From positions 2,598,001 to 2,662,000 of the forward strand of contig NZ_AP019782.1 of the NCBI RefSeq assembly GCF_019669985.1: DNA of 64,000 nt. Direction: 5' to 3'. The position numbers were made by a program, and so were the translations under genes. The notes under the pieces were generated by a model. The model saw only the letters and a list, made by a program, of their open reading frames with translations. It was not told where the DNA came from and ran no database searches. Below are positions 47,257-57,856 of this stretch, piece by piece (position 1 is the stretch's first letter; each line of letters starts with the position of its first letter). The stretch comes from Methylogaea oryzae. GTDB taxonomy: Bacteria > Pseudomonadota > Gammaproteobacteria > Methylococcales > Methylococcaceae.

Positions 47257-50200
47257 GTTTCCCCCGCACACGCGGGGATCGACCGAAATCGCGCGCCGTG
47301 TCGAAATCCTCGTCTTCGTTTCCCCCGCACACGCGGGGATCGACCCTTGGATATTGTTGCCAACATGCAGCCCGCAAAGTTTCCCCCGCACACGCGGGGA
47401 TCGACCTGCGGACAGTAGCAAATGATGATGGCACATATTGTTTCCCCCGCACACGCGGGGATCGACCCCTTGTTTCTCCCTCCGCTGACGTGGTGATTGC
47501 GTTTCCCCCGCACACGCGGGGATCGACCCTTTAGCCGTTAGCCTCCCCGTGAACTCATGGAGTTTCCCCCGCACACGCGGGGATCGACCTTCAAACGCAG
47601 CAAGCACAATCGAAGAGTGGGTGTTTCCCCCGCACACGCGGGGATCGACCTTTCGCATCCTCTACGGCTTTTTTGTCGTCGGGGTTTCCCCCGCACACGC
47701 GGGGATCGACCCGCCCAGGCCAAATATGCCAGCAGGCCGGATGGGTTTCCCCCGCACACGCGGGGATCGACCTGCGGCTGGTTGATCCCGACATGGCCGA
47801 GGCGAGTTTCCCCCGCACACGCGGGGATCGACCTGGGCGCGGCTGCTGGATGCGCAGTCGCGGGGTGTTTCCCCCGCACACGCGGGGATCGACCCGCTGG
47901 CGCGGCGACGGGCTTATTTGTACGGGGGTTTCCCCCGCACACGCGGGGATCGACCCAGCCATTGAAATTCTCCTAGTGATTAAGCCGCGTTTCCCCCGCA
48001 CACGCGGGGATCGACCCTGGTTCTTCCTGGCTTTGAGTTGGCAGAAGAGGTTTCCCCCGCACACGCGGGGATCGACCCGATTATGACGAATTACAAAAAT
48101 TCGTTGATGAGTTTCCCCCGCACACGCGGGGATCGACCCTCATTTTTTAGCCCGCGCGCAGACATGGTTTTGTTTCCCCCGCACACGCGGGGATCGACCC
48201 CCAGTATGCCTGCGTGGCGCTGGACTGCTTCGGTTTCCCCCGCACACGCGGGGATCGACCCAACGCCAACCAATTAACAATCACGACTGGGACGTTTCCC
48301 CCGCACACGCGGGGATCGACCCATCAACGTAACGGTGCCATCTGCTGCGCAGGGGTTTCCCCCGCACACGCGGGGATCGACCTTACACAACATGTAATGA
48401 TTGGGTAATCGTCGGGTTTCCCCCGCACACGCGGGGATCGACCCGGCGTTAGGGTCGCCGGCCTGAAGCAACAACCGTTTCCCCCGCACACGCGGGGATC
48501 GACCTATCGCGCAGCGCCTGGCGGTACGTCTCCCATAGTTTCCCCCGCACACGCGGGGATCGACCCTGTAAAGCGGCTGGCCTGGCACTGGCGGCAACGT
48601 TTCCCCCGCACACGCGGGGATCGACCTGCGATCAGCTCGCCCATTTATGCGTCCTCGGTGTTTCCCCCGCACACGCGGGGATCGACCGTTTCTTGCTAGC
48701 TGTTTAAACCCGGCTTCAACGTTTCCCCCGCACACGCGGGGATCGACCCGGAGCCATCAGGTAGCCGCTTAACGTCGTTTCGTTTCCCCCGCACACGCGG
48801 GGATCGACCCCTATTGCCAGGGCGAGGACGGCGCGAGGCAATGTTTCCCCCGCACACGCGGGGATCGACCCCACAAGCCGCGCCTGAAATCGGTGGATGC
48901 GTCGTTTCCCCCGCACACGCGGGGATCGACCGCGGCATGACCCAGCGCGCATACGAGTGGTTGCGTTTCCCCCGCACACGCGGGGATCGACCCTTATCGG
49001 AAGTTCCAAAAACTATTATCCTGATGTTTCCCCCGCACACGCGGGGATCGACCCAACCGCGAGCTGTGGCGCACGCCCATCGCCGAGTTTCCCCCGCACA
49101 CGCGGGGATCGACCCCTGCGCCGATACGCCGTCAATCGTCTGCGTTCGTTTCCCCCGCACACGCGGGGATCGACCGCTTTTTGCCGCCCGCCACCCATTC
49201 GCGCAGGGGTTTCCCCCGCACACGCGGGGATCGACCTCTATGGCAAAGACGCCGGCCCGCTGGGGTTCGGTTTCCCCCGCACACGCGGGGATCGACCCGT
49301 GCCCTGGCGAATGCTGGAGAAATTCACGCCGTTTCCCCCGCACACGCGGGGATCGACCCTGGCAAACAACTGGGCGGCATCGACCATCTGCGTTTCCCCC
49401 GCACACGCGGGGATCGACCCGACTACGTGCGGGCGTTCATGCGCCTGGTGCGGTTTCCCCCGCACACGCGGGGATCGACCTTAGCCATGGTTATGCGGTT
49501 CCGTGGTTGTATGGTTTCCCCCGCACACGCGGGGATCGACCCGTGTATTCGTTAGCGGCATCGTCCACAGCGTTGTTTCCCCCGCACACGCGGGGATCGA
49601 CCTTTACCGCCCCAGTTACTCGGTCATAAAACTCTGTTTCCCCCGCACACGCGGGGATCGACCCATGGGGGGAAATGGCGGAACGGCCGGCCAGCTGTTT
49701 CCCCCGCACACGCGGGGATCGACCTCCGAGTTCTTTGCCGATCTTGCGCAAAAGTTCGTTTCCCCCGCACACGCGGGGATCGACCCAGAATCAAAGAGTT
49801 ATGTTGCCAGAAAGGAATGTTTCCCCCGCACACGCGGGGATCGACCTTCAGCCAACGCCTGCGCCGCCTTAGCCTTGTCGTTTCCCCCGCACACGCGGGG
49901 ATCGACCTCGTCGGGCGCAGGCCTGCAACGGTTCGCGCCGTTTCCCCCGCACACGCGGGGATCGACCCCGTTTTCGTGGAAATCGCCGAGGACATGAAGG
50001 GTTTCCCCCGCACACGCGGGGATCGACCCGCTTTTTGTGTGGTGAGCAAATCAAACGGAAAGTTTCCCCCGCACACGCGGGGATCGACCCGCCACCGTTT
50101 TTCTATCCGCCACGACAATAATGTTTCCCCCGCACACGCGGGGATCGACCCACTGTAGACGCTAGAGCATGATGCTCACCGCCGTTTCCCCCGCACACGC

Positions 50201-53200
50201 GGGGATCGACCTTGGCTTCCACGCCTGGTTTTTGGCCGGTTTGTGTTTCCCCCGCACACGCGGGGATCGACCTCAAATCAAACACAAGGCATGCTGCCTC
50301 TCGTCGTTTCCCCCGCACACGCGGGGATCGACCCTTGTTTGTTTTATCTGACCCATCTGACCCAAAGTTTCCCCCGCACACGCGGGGATCGACCTTATCG
50401 TAAAATCCTGGTTCCATCGTTAGCCTAGTTTCCCCCGCACACGCGGGGATCGACCTGGCCCACCGCCGCCCCAGTGTCCTATAGCACTGTTTCCCCCGCA
50501 CACGCGGGGATCGACCATAACAAGGTGGAAACCCCCGGCAATCCCACGGGTTTCCCCCGCACACGCGGGGATCGACCGTTCCAAAGCCGAGACCTGCGCC
50601 GCACATGGAAGTTTCCCCCGCACACGCGGGGATCGACCCACGGAGCCATCGGGTAGCCGCTTGACGTGGTTGTTTCCCCCGCACACGCGGGGATCGACCC
50701 GATCCGGGGTTTTTTGTGGGCGCTTACTTAGGGTTTCCCCCGCACACGCGGGGATCGACCCAGATCGCCGATCAAAAACCGCTGCACTTCGCCGTTTCCC
50801 CCGCACACGCGGGGATCGACCCTGCTGTGCAAGATCGGCAAGGGACTTGGGGCGGTTTCCCCCGCACACGCGGGGATCGACCTTGGACTCGATGATATCC
50901 GCGACAAATCGTTTTGTTTCCCCCGCACACGCGGGGATCGACCCTTGCGCGGTATGGTCAGGATTACGCTAGCAACGTTTCCCCCGCACACGCGGGGATC
51001 GACCATCACTAAGGAAGAGCAAGCCAGGGCACGAGACGTTTCCCCCGCACACGCGGGGATCGACCCTCGAGCCGCTTCACAAGCATCCGCGTAATCTGGT
51101 TTCCCCCGCACACGCGGGGATCGACCCTTCCAGGAAGTCGGTGTTGATGAAATACGCATGTTTCCCCCGCACACGCGGGGATCGACCCATCAAATCCAGA
51201 ATGATGGCCGCAATGCGCTGGTTTCCCCCGCACACGCGGGGATCGACCCCTATAAAAATAACGTCGTCACACGCACAGGCCGGTTTCCCCCGCACACGCG
51301 GGGATCGACCCGCAATATCCGAGTTCCGCTCCAAAACGGCAGCGTTTCCCCCGCACACGCGGGGATCGACCCGGATAGGCAGCGCTTGGCTGGGTTTTAA
51401 ACACGTTTCCCCCGCACACGCGGGGATCGACCTGTAATATCCACAATGGGGGCATTGCTTATAAAGTTTCCCCCGCACACGCGGGGATCGACCTTCCGCT
51501 GTCTTGTTCAAGGCCTCCGGGTGCAAGTTTCCCCCGCACACGCGGGGATCGACCCTTACTCCGAGTCCGATACTCCAAGATTCGATCGTTTCCCCCGCAC
51601 ACGCGGGGATCGACCTACGTTCTTTGGGTGGGGCAGCACTCGTGACATGTTTCCCCCGCACACGCGGGGATCGACCCCGCGCCGACGTTTTGCCATCGGC
51701 CTTTCTTGTGTTTCCCCCGCACACGCGGGGATCGACCCGCCGGCCATTTTTGCATGCGCCGACGTTTTGGGTTTCCCCCGCACACGCGGGGATCGACCCC
51801 ATGTTAAACCCCCAACATCTGAGCGATGAACGTTTCCCCCGCACACGCGGGGATCGACCTTAAATAGAAAAAGCCCAATGATGTCACGGGGCGTTTCCCC
51901 CGCACACGCGGGGATCGACCCGATAACCCCAGCAGCGCCTCGTCCTCCGCGTCGTTTCCCCCGCACACGCGGGGATCGACCCGCCAGCCCCATCCCGCCG
52001 ACACAGCGACAGCAGTTTCCCCCGCACACGCGGGGATCGACCCGTCATGTTGCGTCACGCCCCCGGCGGCGGTATGTTTCCCCCGCACACGCGGGGATCG
52101 ACCTTAATCGCCGCATGCACGAACACTTCGGCCTTCGTTTCCCCCGCACACGCGGGGATCGACCCCTCTACGGCCTGGGTTCGGTGGATTTAACGGCGTT
52201 TCCCCCGCACACGCGGGGATCGACCCAACGCAACGCCCGCAGCTAGCGTAGTGAAAAAGTTTCCCCCGCACACGCGGGGATCGACCTGCCCATTTCCACG
52301 CATGGGTGGCGCTGCTTTCGTTTCCCCCGCACACGCGGGGATCGACCTGAGTCCGCCTACCGCTGGCCTGACCGGTTGGAGTTTCCCCCGCACACGCGGG
52401 GATCGACCTTAGCCATGGTTATGCGGTTCCGTGGTTGTATGGTTTCCCCCGCACACGCGGGGATCGACCCGCATGCAAACAACGCTAAAAGAATTGGGCG
52501 AAGTTTCCCCCGCACACGCGGGGATCGACCCGCTTTGGGGTCGCGAATATCCGCGCGGGAGACGTTTCCCCCGCACACGCGGGGATCGACCCGGCTTGAT
52601 CGACCAGGAAACGCCGCTGGTGCTGTTTCCCCCGCACACGCGGGGATCGACCCCGAAGACGGCGGAGTGTCAGGATCACTCCAGCGTTTCCCCCGCACAC
52701 GCGGGGATCGACCTGGGGGCGGCCGATGAATCCCCGGCGGAGCAAAGTTTCCCCCGCACACGCGGGGATCGACCCGACGACGAACGGGAACAACTTGACG
52801 ATTTGTGGTTTCCCCCGCACACGCGGGGATCGACCTTGCGGTGGGAGAAAATACCGTTATCCCGCCACGTTTCCCCCGCACACGCGGGGATCGACCCTGG
52901 TTTCCCGACACAAAAAAGGCCGCGCCGTCGTTTCCCCCGCACACGCGGGGATCGACCCAATCCTCCGCATTTCTTCGATGTCATTATCATGTTTCCCCCG
53001 CACACGCGGGGATCGACCTCCGCCGGGCGTATGAGGCCCTGCAACCGCCAGGTTTCCCCCGCACACGCGGGGATCGACCTCGGTATTGCTGTCCGAAGAC
53101 GCCACCCTGTTCGTTTCCCCCGCACACGCGGGGATCGACCCTAAAGTAGCCCATGCCAACTGCGCCTCTTCGCGTTTCCCCCGCACACGCGGGGATCGAC

Positions 53201-53262
53201 CCATCCGCAGCTGGTTGACGTAGTCGGGCGGGAAGTTTCCCCCGCACACGCGGGGACCGGCC
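47257..53262 (+). CRISPR. Type I-E CRISPR array, 99 repeats and 98 spacers
   Basis: The 28-bp repeat begins GTTTCCCCCGCACACG and ends CGGGGATCGACC; it has a CCCCGC/GCGGGG hairpin. Repeats start at 47257 and recur every 61 bp to the last at 53235. All spacers are 33 bp except one of 32 (49908-49939) and one of 34 (51249-51282). The last repeat differs at two positions (ACCGGCC instead of ATCGACC), the normal sign of the leader-distal end. The same strand and order as the cas genes, next to cas2. Spacers 37 (49481-49513) and 85 (52409-52441) are identical. The first spacer base is C in 60, T in 31, G in 5 and A in 2 cases. Confidence 0.98.
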
Positions 53263-53265
53263 TTT

Positions 53266-53287
53266 CGCGCGCAGAGCGCGCTCCTAC
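53266..53287 (-). repeat. REP-like unit next to the array end
   Basis: On the minus strand: GTAGGA, then the hairpin GCGCGC-TCT-GCGCGC (53267-53281). It has the same GTAG head as the pair at 34381 but a different stem. It lies 4 bp after the terminal repeat. Confidence 0.6.
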
Positions 53288-53395
53288 AGAGGGAGGTTTT
53301 TGCCGCGCGGCGGGTTGGGGGACATAAGCCTTGCGGGGCGCGGGCCGGATCCGGTTTCCTAACCGTAATCAGGAGAAAGGTTCCGCCCTCTTTGT

Positions 53396-53417
53396 TGGGT
53401 TACGCTGCGCTAACCCA
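53396..53417. repeat. Short palindromic repeat (TGGGTTACGC/GCGCTAACCCA)
   Basis: Imperfect inverted repeat of about 9 bp per arm with a 3-base centre. This motif resembles short palindromes that recur in intergenic regions of several proteobacteria; only one copy is seen here. Confidence 0.4.
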
Positions 53418-53591
53418 GCTAAATTACGTGCGAACCGGCGCGGACGAAAATGCGCGTTTATCGGAAACGGGCCGCCCCTTAACGGCCCCTATACTGCCGG
53501 AGCATCAGGGATCGTGGAGCAACCCGCCACGCTGTAGACAAAGCCTCTCGTCGGCGTTTTTCCAGCAAAAGCCGGCGCAAGCGCTTTCCCG

Positions 53592-54281
53592 CTAGGCAGC
53601 GGGCGTAGCCAGGCGCCCGTCCTCCATGTGCCACACCGTATCCATGCGCGCCGCCAGGCGGGGATCGTGGGTGACCACCAGGAAGCTGGTTTCCAGGGTC
53701 TGGTTCAGTTCCACCATCAGGTCGTACACCTGCTCGGCGTTCTTGCTGTCCAGGTTGCCGGTGGGCTCGTCGGCCAGCACGCACTTGGGATGGGTGACCA
53801 GGGCACGGGCGATGGCGGCTCGTTGGCGCTCGCCGCCGGACAGTTCGCCCGGCTTGTGTTCCATGCGTTGCGCCAGCCCTACCCGGCCCAACATGTCTTT
53901 CGCTGCGGCGCTGGCTTTGGAGACGGATTCACCGCCGATCAACAGGGGCATGGCGACGTTTTCCACCAGGGTGAATTCGCCCAGCAAATGGTGGAACTGG
54001 TAGACGAAACCCAACGCGCGGTTGCGCAAGCGCGCCAGTTCCCGCTCCTTGAGCTTGGCGATTTGTATTCCGTCCATGGCGACGATGCCCCGCGTCGGCT
54101 TTTCCAGGCCGCCCAGCAAGTGCAGCAAGGTGCTTTTGCCGGAACCGGAGGCGCCCATGATGGCGATGCGGTCGCCTTGGTGCACGGCCAGGCTGACGTC
54201 CTTGAGCACTTCCACGTCCAGCCCGCCCTCGGCGAAGCGCATGTAGAGGTGGCTGCACTGCAACACGGTGGGTTTATTCAT
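53592..54281 (-). CDS. lolD: Lipoprotein-releasing ABC transporter, ATPase LolD
   Basis: Powers release of outer-membrane lipoproteins from the inner membrane to LolA. 229 residues. Walker [10 protein letters not shown] at about 43-51, signature LSGGERQR at about 144, Walker B VLADEPTG at about 164. Start ATG 54281 overlaps the permease stop by eight bases. Confidence 0.95.
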   Translation of the reverse strand: MNKPTVLQCSHLYMRFAEGGLDVEVLKDVSLAVHQGDRIAIMGASGSGKSTLLHLLGGLEKPTRGIVAMDGIQIAKLKERELARLRNRALGFVYQFHHLLGEFTLVENVAMPLLIGGESVSKASAAAKDMLGRVGLAQRMEHKPGELSGGERQRAAIARALVTHPKCVLADEPTGNLDSKNAEQVYDLMVELNQTLETSFLVVTHDPRLAARMDTVWHMEDGRLATPAA

Positions 54282-55521
54282 AACGCAGCTCCTCCGCCGG
54301 CTTGATGCGCGAGGCTTGCCACGCGGGGTAAATGGTGGCCAGCAGGGACAGCAGGAAGGCCATGCCGGCGATCTGGTACACGTCGGCCCACACCAGCTTG
54401 GACGGCAGCTGGCTGATGTAGTACACGTCGCCGGGCATGAACTGCACGCCGAAGGCTTTTTCGATCATGGGCACGAGGGTTTCCACGTTGAGCGCCAGGG
54501 CGATGCCGCCGACACAGCCGACCAGGGTACCGAACGCGCCGATGACCGTGCCCAGCACCATGAACACGCCCATGACTTCCGCCGGCGTCATCCCCTGGGT
54601 CCGCAGGATGGCGATGTCGGCCCGTTTGTCGGTCACCACCATGACCAGGGTGGAAACGATGTTGAACGCCGCCACGGCGACGATCAGCAGCAGAATGATG
54701 AACATCACGCTCTTCTCGGTCTGCACCGCCTTGAAGAAGTTGGAGTGGGCGCGGGTCCAATCGGACACGTAGTAGCCCCGCCCCAGCACCTGGGCCAGGT
54801 CCCGCGTCAGCTTGGGCGCGTTGAACAAATCGTCCAGTTTCAGGCGCAGACCGGACACCGCGTCCTCCATGCGGAACAACTTGGCAGCGTCGTCCATGTG
54901 GATGAGGGCCAAGTTACGGTCGTATTCGTACATGCCCACCTTGAAGGTGCCGGTGAGGGTGAAACGCTTCAGGCGCGGCATGATGCCGGCCGGGGTGGCG
55001 TTCATCTGCGGCGTGATGACGGTGACTTGATCGCCGGGAATCAGGCCGAGCGCCTGGGCCAGTTCCTCGCCCATGATCATGCCGAACTCGCCGGGCTTGA
55101 GCTGATCCAGCCGGCCCTTGGTGATGCGCTGGGCCACTTCCGACACTTTCGGCTCGTAGTCCACCAGCACGCCCCGCAGCATGGCGCCGCTGACGCGCCG
55201 GTCGGAAGTGAGCATGACCTGGCCTTCCACGTAGGGCGCCCAAGCCAGCACCGAGGGCTGCATTTGCAGCATGGGCTCCAGGCTGCGCCAGTCGCGCAGG
55301 CTGCCTTCGCCGCCGGTGACGGTGGCGTGGGCCGTCATGCCAAGTATGCGCTCGCGCAGCTCCGCCTCGAAGCCGTTCATCACGGACAACACCGTGATCA
55401 GCGCGGTAACGCCCAGGGCGATGCCCAGCACCGAAGTGAGGGTGATGAAAGAAATGAAGCGCGTTCGGCGCTTGGCCCGCGTATAGCGCAGGCCGATGTA
55501 AACGATAAGGGGACGGAACAT
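54274..55521 (-). CDS. lolC: Lipoprotein-releasing ABC transporter permease (LolC/LolE family)
   Basis: 415 residues. A first helix at about 22-48 ([20 protein letters not shown]), then a large periplasmic domain (about 50-265) and three C-terminal helices (about 270-400). Only one permease gene accompanies lolD, so it may act as a homodimer (LolF type) unless another copy lies elsewhere. The ends [20 protein letters not shown], split as [12 protein letters not shown] and TRAKRRTR, and [13 protein letters not shown] are typical. Confidence 0.92.
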   Translation of the reverse strand: MFRPLIVYIGLRYTRAKRRTRFISFITLTSVLGIALGVTALITVLSVMNGFEAELRERILGMTAHATVTGGEGSLRDWRSLEPMLQMQPSVLAWAPYVEGQVMLTSDRRVSGAMLRGVLVDYEPKVSEVAQRITKGRLDQLKPGEFGMIMGEELAQALGLIPGDQVTVITPQMNATPAGIMPRLKRFTLTGTFKVGMYEYDRNLALIHMDDAAKLFRMEDAVSGLRLKLDDLFNAPKLTRDLAQVLGRGYYVSDWTRAHSNFFKAVQTEKSVMFIILLLIVAVAAFNIVSTLVMVVTDKRADIAILRTQGMTPAEVMGVFMVLGTVIGAFGTLVGCVGGIALALNVETLVPMIEKAFGVQFMPGDVYYISQLPSKLVWADVYQIAGMAFLLSLLATIYPAWQASRIKPAEELRYE

Positions 55522-55564
55522 GTTGGACGGAAATCCTTTCAGGTGGCGGCGGCGATGCGCCGGT

Positions 55565-55984
55565 TCACTGCTTGCCGCAGTCGGCGCAGACGCCGTAGAG
55601 ATACAGGCAATGGTCGGTCAACGCGTAGCCCAATTCGGCCGCGATGGTCTTTTGACGCGACTCGATGAGCTCGTCGGTGAACTCGTCCACCCGGCCGCAT
55701 TTGACGCAGAGGATATGGTCGTGATGCACGCCGCGATTCAACTCGAAAACCGAGTTGCCGCCTTCGAAATGGTGGCGTTTGACCAAACCGGCCGCCTCGA
55801 ACTGGGTCAGCACCCGGTAGACCGTAGCCAAGCCGATTTCCTCGCCCTCGTGCAGCAGGGTTTTGTATACGTCTTCCGCGCTCAGGTGGCGCTCGTCGTC
55901 GCCACGGCTCTCTAACATCTGCAAAATTTTTACGCGAGGCACCGTGACCTTGAGGCCTACATTGCGGATGTTTTCATTTTCCAC
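55565..55984 (-). CDS. fur: Ferric uptake regulator Fur
   Basis: Iron-dependent repressor of 139 residues. The start is GTG 55984 with GGAG six bases upstream; nearby ATGs are out of frame. Winged-helix domain at about 10-85 (GLKVTVPRVKIL, then LATVYRVLTQFEAAGLV). The metal site is HHDHILC, and structural cysteines occur as CVKC and CADC. Divergent from bamE, an arrangement conserved in many gammaproteobacteria. Confidence 0.96.
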   Translation of the reverse strand: MENENIRNVGLKVTVPRVKILQMLESRGDDERHLSAEDVYKTLLHEGEEIGLATVYRVLTQFEAAGLVKRHHFEGGNSVFELNRGVHHDHILCVKCGRVDEFTDELIESRQKTIAAELGYALTDHCLYLYGVCADCGKQ

Positions 55985-56066
55985 TCATAACTCCTACTAA
56001 ACGTGTGAGCGCTAACGCTATGGGTTATCATTTTCCCCCAAAACCCCCCCGATCAAAACCGAATTC

Positions 56067-56513
56067 ATGGCAAAAAACCCCGTTCCGTTCCTACTGGCCG
56101 CCGCCATGGTCCTTTCCGGCTGCACCCAAAGCGCTTGGAGTTGGGTGCCCGGCGTTTATCGCATCGACATCCAGCAAGGCAACGCCGTCACCGACGTCAT
56201 GGTCAGCCAGCTCCAGCCCGGCATGACCAAGCGCCAGGTCGCCTACGTCATGGGCACGCCGTTAATCCAGGATGCTTTCCACAAGGACCGCTGGGATTAC
56301 ATCTACACCATGGCGGTCGGCGGCGAGGAGCGCGAAGGCCGGCGTATCACGCTGTATTTCGATAAAGACCTGCTGGCTGGCGTGGACGGCGACTTCCGTC
56401 CCAGCGACGAGCCTGTCATCGTCACCGCCCCGCACAGCAGCGTGGTGGTCCCGCCGCGCGAACTCGACCACAGCTTGTGGGGGTACCTGCGGCGCTCCTT
56501 CGAGAAAAATTGA
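56067..56513 (+). CDS. bamE: Outer-membrane assembly lipoprotein BamE
   Basis: Part of the BAM complex that inserts beta-barrel proteins. 148 residues. Lipobox LSGC with Cys at about residue 18, then YRIDIQQGNAV, LQPGMTKRQVAYVMGTP and DRWDYIYTM, all typical of the BamE fold. The C-terminus is about 35 residues longer than the minimal fold and ends basic. Head to head with fur; convergent with rlmM 18 bp away. Confidence 0.94.
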   Translation: MAKNPVPFLLAAAMVLSGCTQSAWSWVPGVYRIDIQQGNAVTDVMVSQLQPGMTKRQVAYVMGTPLIQDAFHKDRWDYIYTMAVGGEEREGRRITLYFDKDLLAGVDGDFRPSDEPVIVTAPHSSVVVPPRELDHSLWGYLRRSFEKN

Positions 56514-56531
56514 ACGCCGTCCCGGCCGACC

Positions 56532-57593
56532 TCAAGCACCCACGTAGCCGGTCACTTCCTCGCGGTCGTGATAGAGCTGTTTGAATCGCACGCGGCCGGC
56601 TAGCGGGCCGCCCGCCACGGCGGCCTCGATAATCTCGCCGCACCGCCGCACTTCCTCGTAGCGCCTTTTCATCGGCAGCTTCAGGTTGAAAATCGCGTTG
56701 CGGCACTGCCCTTCCGCCAGCCAGCGCCCCATCAGGGCGGCGATGCGCGACGGCTGTTCCACGATGTCGCATACCAGCCAATCCACCGGCTGGGCCGGAC
56801 GATAGCGAAAACCATCGATCCGGCAGTGCTCCACCAATCCCGACGCCATCAACGCTTCGGCCATGGGACCGTTGTCCACCGCGGCCACGCGCAGGCCGCG
56901 CTTGACCAACTGCCAGGTCCAGCCGCCCGGCGCGGCGCCCAGGTCCACGGCGCTCATGCCGGGCTTGAGTTTGTCCGCGCGCTCGCGTTCGGACAAAAAC
57001 GTGAGAAAAGCCTCCTCCAGCTTCAAGGTGGAACGGCTGGGCGCTCCCGTCGGAAACTTCAAGCGGGGAATCCCCATGAGCCAGGGCGAGGCCCGATCCG
57101 GGATGGACCAGCCCAGATGGACCGCGGTGGAGCTGAGAAAAAACAAATGCAGGTTGGGCGTCCCCGCCGTACCGACGGCAACGCCGCCTTTCTGCAACGC
57201 CTGACGCAAGGGGGCGGCGAACTTGCGGCAAAAGACGCTCAATTCCTTGGCCTCGTTGGTGTCGGCGGTTTCCAACCGCAAATCGCCGAATTCCCGGCCG
57301 AGCCGCTGTATGGCCGGCAGCACCGCTTGCAAGCGGTCGGTTACCGGTAGCTGATTCAGAAATTCGACGCCCAACACCACTTGCCGCGCGAACACCAATT
57401 GGTCGACGCCGATGTTGCGTAAATCGGCGGCGTGAACCGGGTCGTGGGGCACGTACAACACGTAACCGGCGCTAGGCTTGGCCTTGCAGTATCCCGGCAC
57501 GCCCAAGGCGGCGGCGACATCGGCTATTTCGGCGGCGCATTCGTTTTCGAAGCCGGCGCGGCAGTACAAAATCAGGTTGGCGATGGGAGGCAC
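56532..57593 (-). CDS. rlmM: 23S rRNA (cytidine(2498)-2'-O)-methyltransferase
   Basis: Methylates the ribose of C2498 in 23S rRNA. 353 residues, GTG start at 57593. An N-terminal THUMP-like domain (about 1-165) precedes a Rossmann methyltransferase with the SAM motif [13 protein letters not shown] at about 217-229. Catalytic Lys residues are expected around NLKLPMKRRYEE. The ribosome site is weak. Confidence 0.92.
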   Translation of the reverse strand: MPPIANLILYCRAGFENECAAEIADVAAALGVPGYCKAKPSAGYVLYVPHDPVHAADLRNIGVDQLVFARQVVLGVEFLNQLPVTDRLQAVLPAIQRLGREFGDLRLETADTNEAKELSVFCRKFAAPLRQALQKGGVAVGTAGTPNLHLFFLSSTAVHLGWSIPDRASPWLMGIPRLKFPTGAPSRSTLKLEEAFLTFLSERERADKLKPGMSAVDLGAAPGGWTWQLVKRGLRVAAVDNGPMAEALMASGLVEHCRIDGFRYRPAQPVDWLVCDIVEQPSRIAALMGRWLAEGQCRNAIFNLKLPMKRRYEEVRRCGEIIEAAVAGGPLAGRVRFKQLYHDREEVTGYVGA

Positions 57594-57856
57594 GGAGAGA
57601 AAATCGGCTGGGCGGAACCGTTATTATCCTCTTAATTGACCGCTGCGGCCATGCCGCGACTCCGGTGTGCGCCTCGCGCGCACCTAACCGATTATTAAGT
57701 ACATGACAATCAGCAGTAAATTTTATTAAGATTAGCGACGTGGCCGGGGCTAGCCCTCGGGACAACGCCGGCACGAAGCAAAGTCGGGTGAGGCCAAAGC
57801 CAACCCGGCTCGCGATAGCCGTACAACCATAATGTTTAGATCGAGGAAAATTGAAT

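Larger units (their letters stand above)
53263..53591. other. Intergenic region between the CRISPR array and lolD
   Basis: 329 bp without a credible gene. It contains the REP-like unit (53266-53287), the GGGTTA palindromic repeat (53396-53417) and unassigned sequence. Short open frames on both strands lack ribosome sites and family features. Confidence 0.6.

Noticed and set aside
47245-53249. Many open frames on both strands of the array, with repeated peptides such as PRTRGDRP, PAHAGIDP or CGGN
   Set aside because: They are the repeat translated in successive frames; the 61-bp period shifts the frame each unit. No ribosome sites.
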